Shown here one piece after another: positions 19,271 through 28,149 of a stretch of 64,000 bases of DNA (position 1 is the first letter of the stretch; every line of letters begins with the position of its first letter). The notes below the pieces were generated by a model, which saw only the letters and a program-made list of their open reading frames with translations, was not told the DNA's origin and did not search any database. Source of the stretch: an uncultured Gammaproteobacteria bacterium (GTDB lineage: Bacteria > Pseudomonadota > Gammaproteobacteria > HyVt-429); NCBI GenBank assembly GCA_947259975.1, contig CAMYOD010000018.1:39629-103628 (forward strand), written 5' to 3'. The position numbers and the translations under genes are program-made.

Positions 19271-21142
19271 TTGACCAGGAGTCTCAGACGCCGAAATACG
19301 CTGCGCACGCAACCGGCGCGTTGGTGCGGATTGCTGGGCCTTGTTCTCTGCTTGGCGGCGCCAGCGGCGTTCGCTTTGTCGAACCAGCTCAAGGAACACG
19401 CCTCACCCTATCTTGCGTTGCACGGTGACGACCCGGTCGCGTGGCAGGACTGGAACAAGAATGTGGTGGAGCTGGCGGCGCGGGAGAATAAACTGATCTA
19501 TCTGTCCATTGGTTATTTCTCCTGTCACTGGTGTCATGTGATGCAACAGGAGAGTTACAAGAACCCGGAGATCGCGGCGCTCCTTAATAAGCACTTCATT
19601 CCCGTCAAGATCGACCGTGAGCTGGAGCCGACACTGGATGCCCGTATGATCGAGTTCGCGGAGGCGACCCGCGGTGCGGCGGGTTGGCCGTTGAATGTGT
19701 TTGTAACACCGCAGGGCGATCCGTTATACGCGGTGTTGTATGTGCCGCCTGACCAGTTCAAGGGGATCATCGCGCGGCTCAATGAGCTCTGGAAGGATGA
19801 CGCCGCGGGTCTGGTGGCGTTGGCTCGGCACGAGGCCAGTGGTGCCGACGGCCCGGGTAAGCCCACACTCGATCCCAAGCAGGTGGCAAAATATCGGCAC
19901 AGTGTCGTCGCCCAGGCGCTGGCCCAGGCCGACGTCCTGAACGGCGGTTTCGGCGAACAGTCGAAGTTTCCCTCCGCGCCACAGCTCGAGTTGCTACTGG
20001 ATGAATACGCACGCGCCCAGGACAAGCAGCTCGGCGAGTTCCTGCGTCTGACGCTGGATCAAATGGCCGCGCAGGGCCTCTACGATCATCTTGGCGGCGG
20101 TTTCTTTCGTTACTGTGTCGATCCACAATGGCGGACGCCGCACTTCGAAAAGATGCTCTACGACAACGCGCAGCTTGCACGGCTGTATATGCGCGCGGCC
20201 AAAGTCTTCGCGCACGAGGCCTATCGTACGATCGCCAGTGAGACACTGGATTTCATGCTCGCCGCAATGCGCGATGCGTCCGGCGCGTTTGTCGCATCCC
20301 TGTCCGCGCTGGATGACAAAGGTGTGGAAGGGGGCTACTACCTTTGGGATCGGGCGCAACTCACGGAGACTTTGTCCGCCGATGAGAAGGCCGTGTTCAT
20401 GCGCAGTTGGTCCATGGTAGACGCACCACCCTTCGATGACGGTTATCTGCCGCTTAAAGGATTGTCGCCGCAGGAGATCGCACGCGCATTGAAACTGGAT
20501 CCGGTTACGGTCACCAAGTTGGGCACCAGCGCGAATCAAAAAGCGCGCGCGGCGCGTGCCAAGCGCCTACTGCCGGTGGACGGCAAGCGGCTTGCCGGGT
20601 GGAATGGACTGGCACTGGCTGCTTTTGCCGATGCCGCACGCGTGACCGGTGAGCCACGTTACCGGGCCGCGGCCGCAGGCATACGCGATTATCTGATGCA
20701 TACGCTGTGGGACGGCAAAGCGCTGCAGCGCGCCGTGGATGCGCGTCGTGGGCGTGCCATCGGCCAGGTCTCGGTCGAGGACTATGCCTATGTGGCGGAG
20801 GGTCTCCTGGCCTGGGCAAGCTTGACCGGTGCCAAGCCGGACTATGCCGCGGCAAAGCAAGTGTTAACGCAGGCGTGGGCGCGATTCTACGGCGCCAAGG
20901 GGTGGCGCTACGGCGAGCAAAGCCTCATCGGGGCGGAGCCGACCAAGGACGCGATCTTCGATGGTCCCATGCCCTCACCCTCCGGCGTGATCGCCGCCGC
21001 GAGTCTGCGGCTGGCCGCACACACCGGTGACGCCGCACTGCGCGACACGGCCTTGGCCGCCCTCAACAGCGGACATCGCCAACTGGCGGAAAACAGCTTC
21101 TGGCTGGCGACCCACATTCGCGCCATGACCTTCGCACCCTAA
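19271..21142 (+). CDS. DUF255/YyaL-family thioredoxin-domain protein
   Basis: Member of the YyaL/SPATA20 family: a thioredoxin-like N-terminal domain followed by an (alpha/alpha)6-barrel-like region resembling N-acylglucosamine epimerases; cellular role unknown. The TTG at 19271 follows GAGGATGAGA and gives 623 residues. Residues 1-35 look like a signal peptide, unusual since most relatives are cytosolic. Family hallmarks are LKEHASPYLALHGDDPVAW and IGYFSCHWCHVMQQESY, whose CHWC is the thioredoxin-like motif, and later LPVDGKRLAGWNGLALAAF. Export is inferred only from the N-terminus. Confidence 0.85.
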   Translation: MTRSLRRRNTLRTQPARWCGLLGLVLCLAAPAAFALSNQLKEHASPYLALHGDDPVAWQDWNKNVVELAARENKLIYLSIGYFSCHWCHVMQQESYKNPEIAALLNKHFIPVKIDRELEPTLDARMIEFAEATRGAAGWPLNVFVTPQGDPLYAVLYVPPDQFKGIIARLNELWKDDAAGLVALARHEASGADGPGKPTLDPKQVAKYRHSVVAQALAQADVLNGGFGEQSKFPSAPQLELLLDEYARAQDKQLGEFLRLTLDQMAAQGLYDHLGGGFFRYCVDPQWRTPHFEKMLYDNAQLARLYMRAAKVFAHEAYRTIASETLDFMLAAMRDASGAFVASLSALDDKGVEGGYYLWDRAQLTETLSADEKAVFMRSWSMVDAPPFDDGYLPLKGLSPQEIARALKLDPVTVTKLGTSANQKARAARAKRLLPVDGKRLAGWNGLALAAFADAARVTGEPRYRAAAAGIRDYLMHTLWDGKALQRAVDARRGRAIGQVSVEDYAYVAEGLLAWASLTGAKPDYAAAKQVLTQAWARFYGAKGWRYGEQSLIGAEPTKDAIFDGPMPSPSGVIAAASLRLAAHTGDAALRDTALAALNSGHRQLAENSFWLATHIRAMTFAP

Positions 21143-21311
21143 GGCCTTGCGGGTCTTCTGGTGTTTCTCGACGTGCCATCGGATTGTCCCGCGTGCCGCC
21201 TGGGCACCCAACCCGCTTAATCTCGCGCGACCCGCCTTGACACCCCGGACGCTGTGGCAAAGACTAAAAAATGCACGCAAAATGTGCGAATAACACCAAG
21301 GTCTTCGGCTA

Positions 21312-21485
21312 ATGAGTGATGACGAGTCCAGCGGTAACTATACCGGGCCAGAGCGGCGCAAGGGTGAGCGCCGGGTCACCCCCGACCGGCGCAAGACCGT
21401 GCGCTGGGAGCCTGACAAGCCGGATCGACGTTCCGGCAAGGACCGCCGCAAGACCAACCGCGACATCTGGGAGTATGAACATTAG
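21312..21485 (+). CDS. Small DRR-repeat protein, tandem copy 1
   Basis: A 57-residue basic protein of unknown function starting MSDDESSGNYTGPERRKGER. It contains three Asp-Arg-Arg motifs (PDRRKT, PDRRSG, KDRRKT), one VRWEP block and a C-terminal DIWEYEH. It is paralogous to the gene at 21602: 30 of 50 aligned residues identical without gaps from GNYTGPE to the end. Conservation of protein sequence with divergent codons argues that both are real genes. No membrane segment or known domain is visible; an RNA- or anion-binding role is conceivable from the basic repeats but is a guess. Confidence 0.7.
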   Translation: MSDDESSGNYTGPERRKGERRVTPDRRKTVRWEPDKPDRRSGKDRRKTNRDIWEYEH

Positions 21486-21601
21486 GCGGCGGCCGGGCCG
21501 ATCTTGACAGGGCTGCGTGCAAATTAAGAAAATAGGCTGTCGGTCGCGGCGATGACGCGGCCCTGACATCTTCGACATCTGTCTTTTTGGGGAGAGGCAG
21601 C

Positions 21602-21772
21602 TTGGCACAAATAGCAGCAGGCAACTACACCGGCCCCGAGTGCCGGCGCAAGCAGCGACGGGCACGCGTCGACCGGCGCGCCAGTGTACGCTGGGAACCC
21701 GCGCGGCCGGATCGGCGTACCGGTGATGATCGTCGCAAGGACGGTCAGGATCTCTGGACGTACCATCGTTAG
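21602..21772 (+). CDS. Small DRR-repeat protein, tandem copy 2
   Basis: A 56-residue basic protein, paralogue of the gene at 21312. The TTG at 21602 (LAQIAAGNYTGPECRRKQRR) follows GGGGAGAGG at good spacing; an in-frame TTG at 21587 would overlap that Shine-Dalgarno sequence. Shared features are GNYTGPE, VDRR, VRWEP, PDRR, DDRRK and a terminal D-L-W-x-Y. Copy 1 ends 116 nt upstream. Function unknown. Confidence 0.68.
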   Translation: MAQIAAGNYTGPECRRKQRRARVDRRASVRWEPARPDRRTGDDRRKDGQDLWTYHR

Positions 21773-21949
21773 CCCCGAGGTTACGCGCTAACCGGTAGTC
21801 TTCCTGTCTCCGGTAGACCATTACCGAGGACGCCTTCGCGCGACATAATCCGTTTCCAGCATGATGGGATACCAACGCATATACTTGTGTGTAGGGTGTC
21901 CGGTCCGGCGTCGTGGGATCGGGCCGAATCTGTCCCGGGAGCAGTTGTG

Positions 21950-23587
21950 ATGAATACTGCTGAAGCACTTACCGCTTGCCTCAAGAACGAAGGCGTTACG
22001 CGCGTGTTCGCCCTGCCGGGCGAGGAAATCATGGACCTGATGGCGGCGATGGAGGAGGGCGGTCTCGAACTCGTAATCACGCGGCACGAACAAGGCGCGG
22101 CCTTTATGGCCGATGTCAGCGGTCGGCTCACCGGTCGTGCCGGTGTCTGTCTCGCTACCCTGGGTCCCGGCGCTACCAATCTGGTGACCGGTGTCGCCGA
22201 TGCCGACAGCGACAGGGCGCCCCTGGTCGCCATCACCGGCCAGGCGAGTCTCGACCGCACGCACAAGGAATCTCATCAATACCTCGATCTGGTGTCCCTG
22301 TTCGAGCCCGTTACCAAATGGAATATGCAAATCAAGCGGCCCGTGACGGTGGCGGAAGCGGTGCGCAGCGCGTTTCGTTTTGCCCAGCAGGAGCAGCCCG
22401 GTGCGACTCACCTGGATCTGCCGGAAGACGTGGCACTGGAGCCGGTGCCCGCAGACATCGTGCCGCTTGACCCCACCGATCCCAAGGCGCACGTGGCGCG
22501 CCAGAGCCAGATCGACGCCGCGGTGGCGTTACTCAAAACCGCCAAGCACCCGTTGATTCTTGCCGGCAACGGTGTGATCCGCGGGCACAGCTACGGCTAC
22601 CTGCAGCGCTTCGCCGAAGCGCTGAATATCCCGGTGGCGAAAACATTCATGGGCAAGGGCGCGATCTCCTATGACCATCCTCTTTCCATCGGCACTTTGG
22701 GTTTACAGGCACGGGATCATGTGAACTGCGGCTTCGACCGCGCCGATCTGGTGATCTGTATTGGTTACGACCTGATCGAGTACGCACCGGCGAACTGGAA
22801 TCCGGAAAAACGCATCAAGGTGTTGCACGTTGACCAGAAGCCGGCGGAAGTGGATGCGAACTATATGCCGGCACAGGAAGTCACCGGTGATTGCCGCGTC
22901 GCCTTGTCGCAGATCATGGAACAGCTGGAGCCATGGCCGGACGGCCCGATCCATAAATTGCACGGCCTGGTGAATCAGGAGCTGCGCGGATTTACCGACG
23001 ACCAGACGTTTCCCATGCGTCCCCAGCGCGTACTCCTTGAGGTACGTAAAGCCCTGGCGCCGGAAGATATTTTGATTTCCGACGTCGGTGCGCACAAGAT
23101 CTGGATAGCGCGCATGTTTCCGACCATCGAGCCGAACACCTGTATCATTTCGAATGGCTTCGCGACCATGGGTATCGCGTTGCCCGGCGCCATCGCGGCT
23201 AAACTGGTACACCCGGAACGGAATATTCTGGCGATCGCCGGCGACGGCGGGGCCTTGATGAATATTCAGGAGCTGGAAACCGCCGTGCGCCTGGATACGC
23301 CATTCGTACTCCTGGTGTGGTCCGATGGACGCTATGGATTGATCGATTGGAAGCAGCGTAACCGCTACGGAACCTCCCATGCGGTGGACTTCGGTAATCC
23401 TGACTGGGTCCGGCTGGCGGAGGCATTTGGCTGCAAAGGTGATCGCATCAGTGCGGCCGACGAACTTGGGCCGGCATTGAAGTGGGCCCTGGAGCAAACC
23501 GTGCCGGTGATTTTGGAGGTGCCCATCGGGCGTGAAGAGAATATGTATCTGTCGCGCCAGCTCGGGGAGATCGTCTGCCCCATGTAA
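21950..23587 (+). CDS. Acetolactate synthase-like thiamine diphosphate enzyme
   Basis: Thiamine-diphosphate enzyme of the acetolactate synthase large-subunit family. The ATG at 21950 (MNTAEALTACLKNEGVTRVF) gives 545 residues. Seen are the catalytic Glu in LPGEEIMD, the FAD/substrate region HEQGAAFMADVSGRLTGRAG and LGPGATNLVTG, and the ThDP-binding GDGGALMNIQELETAVR with N/S replaced by the WSDGRYGLIDWKQ continuation. No small regulatory subunit gene lies beside it, so it may be a catabolic AlsS-like or stand-alone enzyme rather than biosynthetic IlvBI. Substrate is inferred. Confidence 0.82.
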   Translation: MNTAEALTACLKNEGVTRVFALPGEEIMDLMAAMEEGGLELVITRHEQGAAFMADVSGRLTGRAGVCLATLGPGATNLVTGVADADSDRAPLVAITGQASLDRTHKESHQYLDLVSLFEPVTKWNMQIKRPVTVAEAVRSAFRFAQQEQPGATHLDLPEDVALEPVPADIVPLDPTDPKAHVARQSQIDAAVALLKTAKHPLILAGNGVIRGHSYGYLQRFAEALNIPVAKTFMGKGAISYDHPLSIGTLGLQARDHVNCGFDRADLVICIGYDLIEYAPANWNPEKRIKVLHVDQKPAEVDANYMPAQEVTGDCRVALSQIMEQLEPWPDGPIHKLHGLVNQELRGFTDDQTFPMRPQRVLLEVRKALAPEDILISDVGAHKIWIARMFPTIEPNTCIISNGFATMGIALPGAIAAKLVHPERNILAIAGDGGALMNIQELETAVRLDTPFVLLVWSDGRYGLIDWKQRNRYGTSHAVDFGNPDWVRLAEAFGCKGDRISAADELGPALKWALEQTVPVILEVPIGREENMYLSRQLGEIVCPM

Positions 23588-23611
23588 CGGTCGCGCGTCG
23601 GTGCCGCGTGC

Positions 23612-24733
23612 TTATCTTTCCAGTTCGGCGTGGATACGTAGCGCGCGCAGCAGGCGGTCGCGATCGATCCAGCCGAGTACCTCGCCATCACCAAGGACCG
23701 GTACCTGGTTCACCCGGTGTCGCTCCATGATCTGCATGATATCCAGCAAACTGTCATCCGCCGTGACGGCGTGTAACGCGGTAAGCCCGGTCATGATCTC
23801 GCGCAGCGATGTCGTATTCCATTTGTCGCGCGCGACCTTGTGCACGTCGCTCAGCGACACCAGGCCGATGACCTTGCCCTGATCCTGAGTCAGAAACGCC
23901 CGTTCGTTCAGCGCCAGCACATGATCGTCGAGCCATGCCTGGATGCTGAGGCCGGCATCCACCAGCGGTACGTCGGGACGCATGATATCGCGCGCTTTCT
24001 CGCCGCGGGTGAGGTGCTCGAGGGTAAACTGGCGTGCGCTGGCTTCCGCCGCGACGAGCAGAAACCACCCGATCAGCGCCATCCACATGCCGTCGATCAG
24101 TCGACCGGTCTGCAGGATTATTAGAATGCCGAGGCCGATCAGGGCATAGGCTACCAGCTTGCCGGAGGCCGCGGCCCAACGCATGCCGGTCTGTGCGTTC
24201 TTGGTAATGCCCCACACGATGGCCCGGAACACGCGGCCGCCGTCGAGGGGAAAGCCGGGAATCAGGTTAAAAATCGCGACGACCAGATTGATGTAGCGCA
24301 GCCACGCGAGGGCGACACCCGCCTGTTCATTGAAGTAGCCGAATAACCCACTGAGCAGGTGAAAAATCAGCGCCAGTGCGAAGCTGACAATGGGACCGGC
24401 GATGGCAATCTGGAACTCTGCGCGCGGACTGTCGGTGTCGCGACCGAGCTGGGCGACGCCGCCGAAAATAAACAGCGTGATTGATTGCACCGGGACGCCG
24501 TGTGCCAGCGCCACGACGCTATGCCCCAGTTCATGCAGCACGATGCTGGCGAAGAACAGGAGTGCGGTGATGATTGCCGTGACCCACGCAGCGCCGATAC
24601 TCCAATCCGGTTCGGTGGCCTGGAAATGATTGGCCAGCGATACGCTGATCAGCGCAAAGATAATGAACCAGGTGTAGTGAATCCCAACCCGGATACCGAG
24701 TACACGGCCGAGCTGAAGGGAAGACTCCAGCAT
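23612..24733 (-). CDS. Site-2 protease (M50 family) with CBS pair
   Basis: Intramembrane zinc metalloprotease of the SpoIVFB/Rip3-like group. The 373 residues show several membrane helices, the zinc motif HELGH at 67-71, and the third-ligand motif FPLDGGR (161-167). Two CBS domains form the C-terminal third (about 245-370; DVPLVDAGLSIQAWLDDHVL and MERHRVNQVPVLGDGEVLGW, in parts), suggesting nucleotide control. It converges on the acetolactate-synthase-like gene and lies beside the AlgW/DegS-type protease, which in other systems performs the site-1 cut before a site-2 protease; a functional pairing here is inference. Confidence 0.9.
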   Translation of the reverse strand: MLESSLQLGRVLGIRVGIHYTWFIIFALISVSLANHFQATEPDWSIGAAWVTAIITALLFFASIVLHELGHSVVALAHGVPVQSITLFIFGGVAQLGRDTDSPRAEFQIAIAGPIVSFALALIFHLLSGLFGYFNEQAGVALAWLRYINLVVAIFNLIPGFPLDGGRVFRAIVWGITKNAQTGMRWAAASGKLVAYALIGLGILIILQTGRLIDGMWMALIGWFLLVAAEASARQFTLEHLTRGEKARDIMRPDVPLVDAGLSIQAWLDDHVLALNERAFLTQDQGKVIGLVSLSDVHKVARDKWNTTSLREIMTGLTALHAVTADDSLLDIMQIMERHRVNQVPVLGDGEVLGWIDRDRLLRALRIHAELER

Positions 24734-24802
24734 ATCAGTAGCGCTCGTGCATTAGAGATACGTGTATGCCGACGCCGCAGCCGGTTGCTAAGCCGCCTGC
24801 GG

Positions 24803-25981
24803 CTAGCGCAGCTGAGTGCCGGTAAACTGCGAGGGGCGATTGATCGCGATCGCCTCGGTCTCGAATGTTCGCCCGTCGCGTACGATCGTAAGTTTCACGG
24901 CGGCACCGGGTTTACGGCTGGAGATCATCTGCAATGCGCTGCGCGCACTATCAATTGGCTCGCCATCGACTTCGACCAGGACGTCGCCGGGGTTGATCTT
25001 GGCTTCGTGCGCGGGACCGCCGCGCACCACGCCGGTGATGATCAGACCGCGCGTGTCTTCAATCTCAAGCGCCTTGGCCAGCCGTGGCGTGAGTTCCTGG
25101 CCTTCGAAACCCAACCAGCCGCGTATTGGTCGGCCGTGCGCAACGATCTGTTGCATGACATCGCGCGCCATGTTGATCGGAATCGCGAATCCGATCCCCT
25201 GGGAGCCGCCGCTGCGGGAGAATATCGCGGTATTGATTCCAACGAGATTGCCGAGCGCATCAATCAAGGCACCGCCGGAATTTCCCGGATTAATCGCCGC
25301 GTCAGTCTGTATGAAATTCTCGAAGGTGTTGATACCCAGTTGGTCGCGACCGGTCGCGCTGACGATGCCGATGGTAACGGTCTGACCCACGCCGAACGGG
25401 TTACCGATCGCGAGACTGACATCACCGACCCGAATGCTGTCGGAATCCCCCAGCGTGATCGCCGGCAGATTTTCCATTTCGATGCGTAGTACGGCGAGGT
25501 CGGTCTCCGGGTCGGTGCCGATGACGGTTGCCTGGCTCTGGCGGCCATCCTGTAAAGAGACGCTGATCTCGTCGGCGCCACGGACCACATGATGGTTGGT
25601 CAGGATGAGTCCTTGTGGACTGACGATCACGCCCGAGCCCAGGCTGTTCTCGACCCGCTTGCGCGGCGCGTCCCGGCCCAGGATCATGTCACCGAAGAAC
25701 TGGCGGAAGAACGGATCGTCGTAAAACGGATGCGCCTGCAGGGTCACGGTCTTGGCGGTGTTGATGTTGACCACCGCCGGCGCCGCCGCCGCGACAGCAT
25801 CCGCGTAAGACACCGGACCGCTCGCCATGGTGCCGGGTGTGCGGGCATGGGCCTCGCGAATCTCGAGCGTAGCCTGCGGGTCGCCGCCGCCAGTGGCGCG
25901 CAGCAGCAACACGATGCCGGCGGCGACCAATCCCACTACCGCTGAGCGAAAGACAAACCCGAACAAGCCCTTAACGTCCAT
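24803..25981 (-). CDS. Periplasmic serine protease, AlgW/DegS type
   Basis: Membrane-anchored HtrA protease that, in this class, cuts an anti-sigma factor (RseA/MucA) on envelope stress. Starting at 25981 (MDVKGLFGFVFRS) it has 392 residues: one N-terminal membrane anchor (about 10-30), trypsin-like domain with His in LTNHHVVRGADE, Asp in DPETDLAVLR and Ser in NPGNSGGALID, and a single C-terminal PDZ domain (about 275-370; GLIITGVVRGGPAHEAKINPGD in part). One PDZ rather than two points to DegS/AlgW rather than DegP. An earlier ATG at 26011 adds 10 residues. Divergent from petA. Confidence 0.92.
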   Translation of the reverse strand: MDVKGLFGFVFRSAVVGLVAAGIVLLLRATGGGDPQATLEIREAHARTPGTMASGPVSYADAVAAAAPAVVNINTAKTVTLQAHPFYDDPFFRQFFGDMILGRDAPRKRVENSLGSGVIVSPQGLILTNHHVVRGADEISVSLQDGRQSQATVIGTDPETDLAVLRIEMENLPAITLGDSDSIRVGDVSLAIGNPFGVGQTVTIGIVSATGRDQLGINTFENFIQTDAAINPGNSGGALIDALGNLVGINTAIFSRSGGSQGIGFAIPINMARDVMQQIVAHGRPIRGWLGFEGQELTPRLAKALEIEDTRGLIITGVVRGGPAHEAKINPGDVLVEVDGEPIDSARSALQMISSRKPGAAVKLTIVRDGRTFETEAIAINRPSQFTGTQLR

Positions 25982-26133
25982 AATGTAGCCTAATACCCTC
26001 ATCCACGACACTGAACCCGGGCCGCCGCGCGCGGATAAATGGCGGCCCCAAGCTCGAAACTTGGGGCATAGCCGGCGGTTTTCAAGGCACGCCTCGGAAT
26101 TCGACGACCGTTTTCCATCCGCGCGACGCGATC

Positions 26134-26142
26134 TGATATAAT
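26134..26142 (+). promoter_or_regulatory. Extended -10 promoter upstream of petA
   Basis: TGATATAAT is a perfect extended -10 element (TG-N-TATAAT). No good -35 hexamer is seen at 17 bp upstream, which extended -10 promoters tolerate. It lies in the 333-nt divergent gap between the AlgW-type protease and petA (25982-26314) and would give a leader of about 165 nt before petA. The rest of the gap holds nothing I recognise. Confidence 0.55.
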
Positions 26143-26314
26143 GCCGCGTCTATTTTCCGAGCAATTTGCTGGGAATTGGGCTGGGAAATAGGCGAACAAA
26201 CACATCTTGAACCCAACTATACGCTTGATCCGCATTCGATTCAGTCCGTTCCCGATACCACCCAGAATCGCATTGTGTAGCAGCAAAAATTTCGGTCAGC
26301 ACGAAGGGTAACCC

Positions 26315-26914
26315 ATGGGCAATGAAGTGATAGATAAAGGCAGAAGGCGCATCCTCGCCATCACCACGGGCGTTGGTGCCGTTGGTGTCGGCTTCGCGGC
26401 GGCGCCGTTCGTAATGAGTATGATGCCAAGCGCGCGCGCCAAGGCGGCGGGTGCCCCGGTAGAGGTGGACATCAGCAAGATCGAGCCCGGCCAGATGCTC
26501 ACCGTCGAGTGGCGCGGCAAACCGGTATGGGTGCTGCACCGGACGCCGGAGATGTTGGCCAGCCTCGACACGCTCGCCGACAAAATCGCCGATCCCAATT
26601 CGGAGGCCAGTGAGCAACCGGGCTATGTGGATCCGAAGACACGCGGCATGAATCCCGAAGTGATCGTCCTGGTCGGAATTTGTACTCACCTGGGTTGTTC
26701 GCCGGTGAAGAAGCTTAAGCCGGGTGCCGGTGAGGGTATGGACGCCGATTGGAAGGGCGGCTTCTACTGTCCCTGCCACGGCTCCAGGTTCGACCTTGCG
26801 GGTCGCGTTTTCAAAAACATGCCCGCGCCGACCAACTTGCCAGTGCCGCCACACTCAATCAGCGATAGCGGCGTACTGATCGTGGGCGTCGATCCGAAAG
26901 AAGGAGTCGCGTGA
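26315..26914 (+). CDS. petA: Ubiquinol-cytochrome c reductase Rieske subunit
   Basis: Rieske [2Fe-2S] subunit of the bc1 complex, taking electrons from ubiquinol to cytochrome c1. The 199 residues start with a Tat-type N-terminus (DKGRRRILAITTGVGAVG) that also serves as membrane anchor. Cluster ligands are in CTHLGCSPVKK and CPCHGSRFDLAGR, including the two disulfide-forming Cys. Overlaps the petB start by 4 nt. A close paralogue lies at 57503. An extended -10 promoter lies upstream. Confidence 0.97.
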   Translation: MGNEVIDKGRRRILAITTGVGAVGVGFAAAPFVMSMMPSARAKAAGAPVEVDISKIEPGQMLTVEWRGKPVWVLHRTPEMLASLDTLADKIADPNSEASEQPGYVDPKTRGMNPEVIVLVGICTHLGCSPVKKLKPGAGEGMDADWKGGFYCPCHGSRFDLAGRVFKNMPAPTNLPVPPHSISDSGVLIVGVDPKEGVA

Positions 26915-28149
26915 TGCAGAAACTGCTTGAATGGGTCGATGCGCGCTTCCCGTTGATCAAGGCCTGGAATGAGCATCTGGCGGAGTATTACGCGCCCAAG
27001 AACTTTAATTTCTGGTACTACTTCGGTTCATTGGCACTGCTGGTGTTGGTGCTGCAGATTGTCACCGGCATTTTCCTTACCATGCACTACAAGCCGGATA
27101 CGGCACTGGCGTTCGCCTCGGTGGAGTACATCATGCGCGACGTGCCGTGGGGCTGGCTGATTCGCTACATGCATTCGACCGGCGCGTCCGCATTCTTTAT
27201 CGTCGTTTACCTGCATATGTTCCGGGCATTGTTGTATGGATCGTACCGCGGCCCCCGTGAGCTGGTCTGGATTATCGGCGTAATAATTTTTGTTGCCTTG
27301 ATGGCGGAAGCGTTTATGGGTTACCTGTTGCCTTGGGGCAATATGTCCTACTGGGGCGCCCAGGTGATCATTAACTTGTTCGACGCGATTCCTGGCGTCG
27401 GTCCGTCGCTGTCCGAATGGATCCGCGGTGACTTCGTCGTCTCCGATGCGACGCTGAATCGCTTTTTCGCCTTCCATGTGATTGCGGTGCCGCTGGTGCT
27501 GGTGGCCTTGGTGTTTCTGCACATCGTCGCCTTGCACAAAGTGGGCTCCAATAATCCGGACGGCATCGAAATCAAGGAGAACAAAGGGCCCGACGGGATC
27601 CCGGTGGACGGAATTCCGTTCCATCCCTATTACACCGTCAAGGATATCGTTGGTGTGACCGTGTTTCTGATCGTGTTCGCGGCCATCATGTTCTTCGCCC
27701 CGGAAATGGGTGGCTGGTTCCTCGAACACGACAACTTCACGCCGGCGAATGTGCTGCAGACGCCGTCGGAGATCGTGCCCTTGTGGTACTTCACGCCGTA
27801 CTATTCGATTCTGCGCGCAAACACCGTGGCTTTTCTCGGTCTCGACGCAAAGGTCTGGGGCGTAATCTTTATGGGTCTTTCGATCATGGTGTTCTTCTTT
27901 CTGCCGTGGCTGGACCGCTCACCGGTCAAGTCGATTCGATACCGCGGTTGGATGTACAAGTCAGCGCTGGCAGTGTTCGTCGTCTGCTTTTTCGTGCTGG
28001 GTTGGCTCGGTACGCAGCCTGCGGTCGGCAAGAACGTGGTGATGGCGCAGATTGGCACTGTCGTGTACTTCCTGTTCTTCCTGCTGATGCCGTTTTACAC
28101 CAAATTAGACAAGACCAAGCCGGTTCCGGGGAGGGTGACATCCAAATGA
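26911..28149 (+). CDS. petB: Ubiquinol-cytochrome c reductase cytochrome b subunit
   Basis: Integral membrane diheme cytochrome b of complex III, with both quinone sites. The 412 residues include the haem-ligand helices (RYMHSTGASAFFIVVYLHMF and FFAFHVIAVPLVLVALVFLH, in parts), the Qo-site loop with PEWY-equivalent PLWYF, and GYLLPWGNMSYWGAQV. About nine membrane spans. petC begins on the overlapping ATGATG at 28146. Confidence 0.97.
   Translation: MMQKLLEWVDARFPLIKAWNEHLAEYYAPKNFNFWYYFGSLALLVLVLQIVTGIFLTMHYKPDTALAFASVEYIMRDVPWGWLIRYMHSTGASAFFIVVYLHMFRALLYGSYRGPRELVWIIGVIIFVALMAEAFMGYLLPWGNMSYWGAQVIINLFDAIPGVGPSLSEWIRGDFVVSDATLNRFFAFHVIAVPLVLVALVFLHIVALHKVGSNNPDGIEIKENKGPDGIPVDGIPFHPYYTVKDIVGVTVFLIVFAAIMFFAPEMGGWFLEHDNFTPANVLQTPSEIVPLWYFTPYYSILRANTVAFLGLDAKVWGVIFMGLSIMVFFFLPWLDRSPVKSIRYRGWMYKSALAVFVVCFFVLGWLGTQPAVGKNVVMAQIGTVVYFLFFLLMPFYTKLDKTKPVPGRVTSK

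Noticed and set aside
21237..21266. TTGACA -35-like hexamer before the first DRR-repeat gene
   Set aside because: No -10 hexamer occurs at 16-18 bp; the nearest A/T-rich stretch is about 21 bp away.
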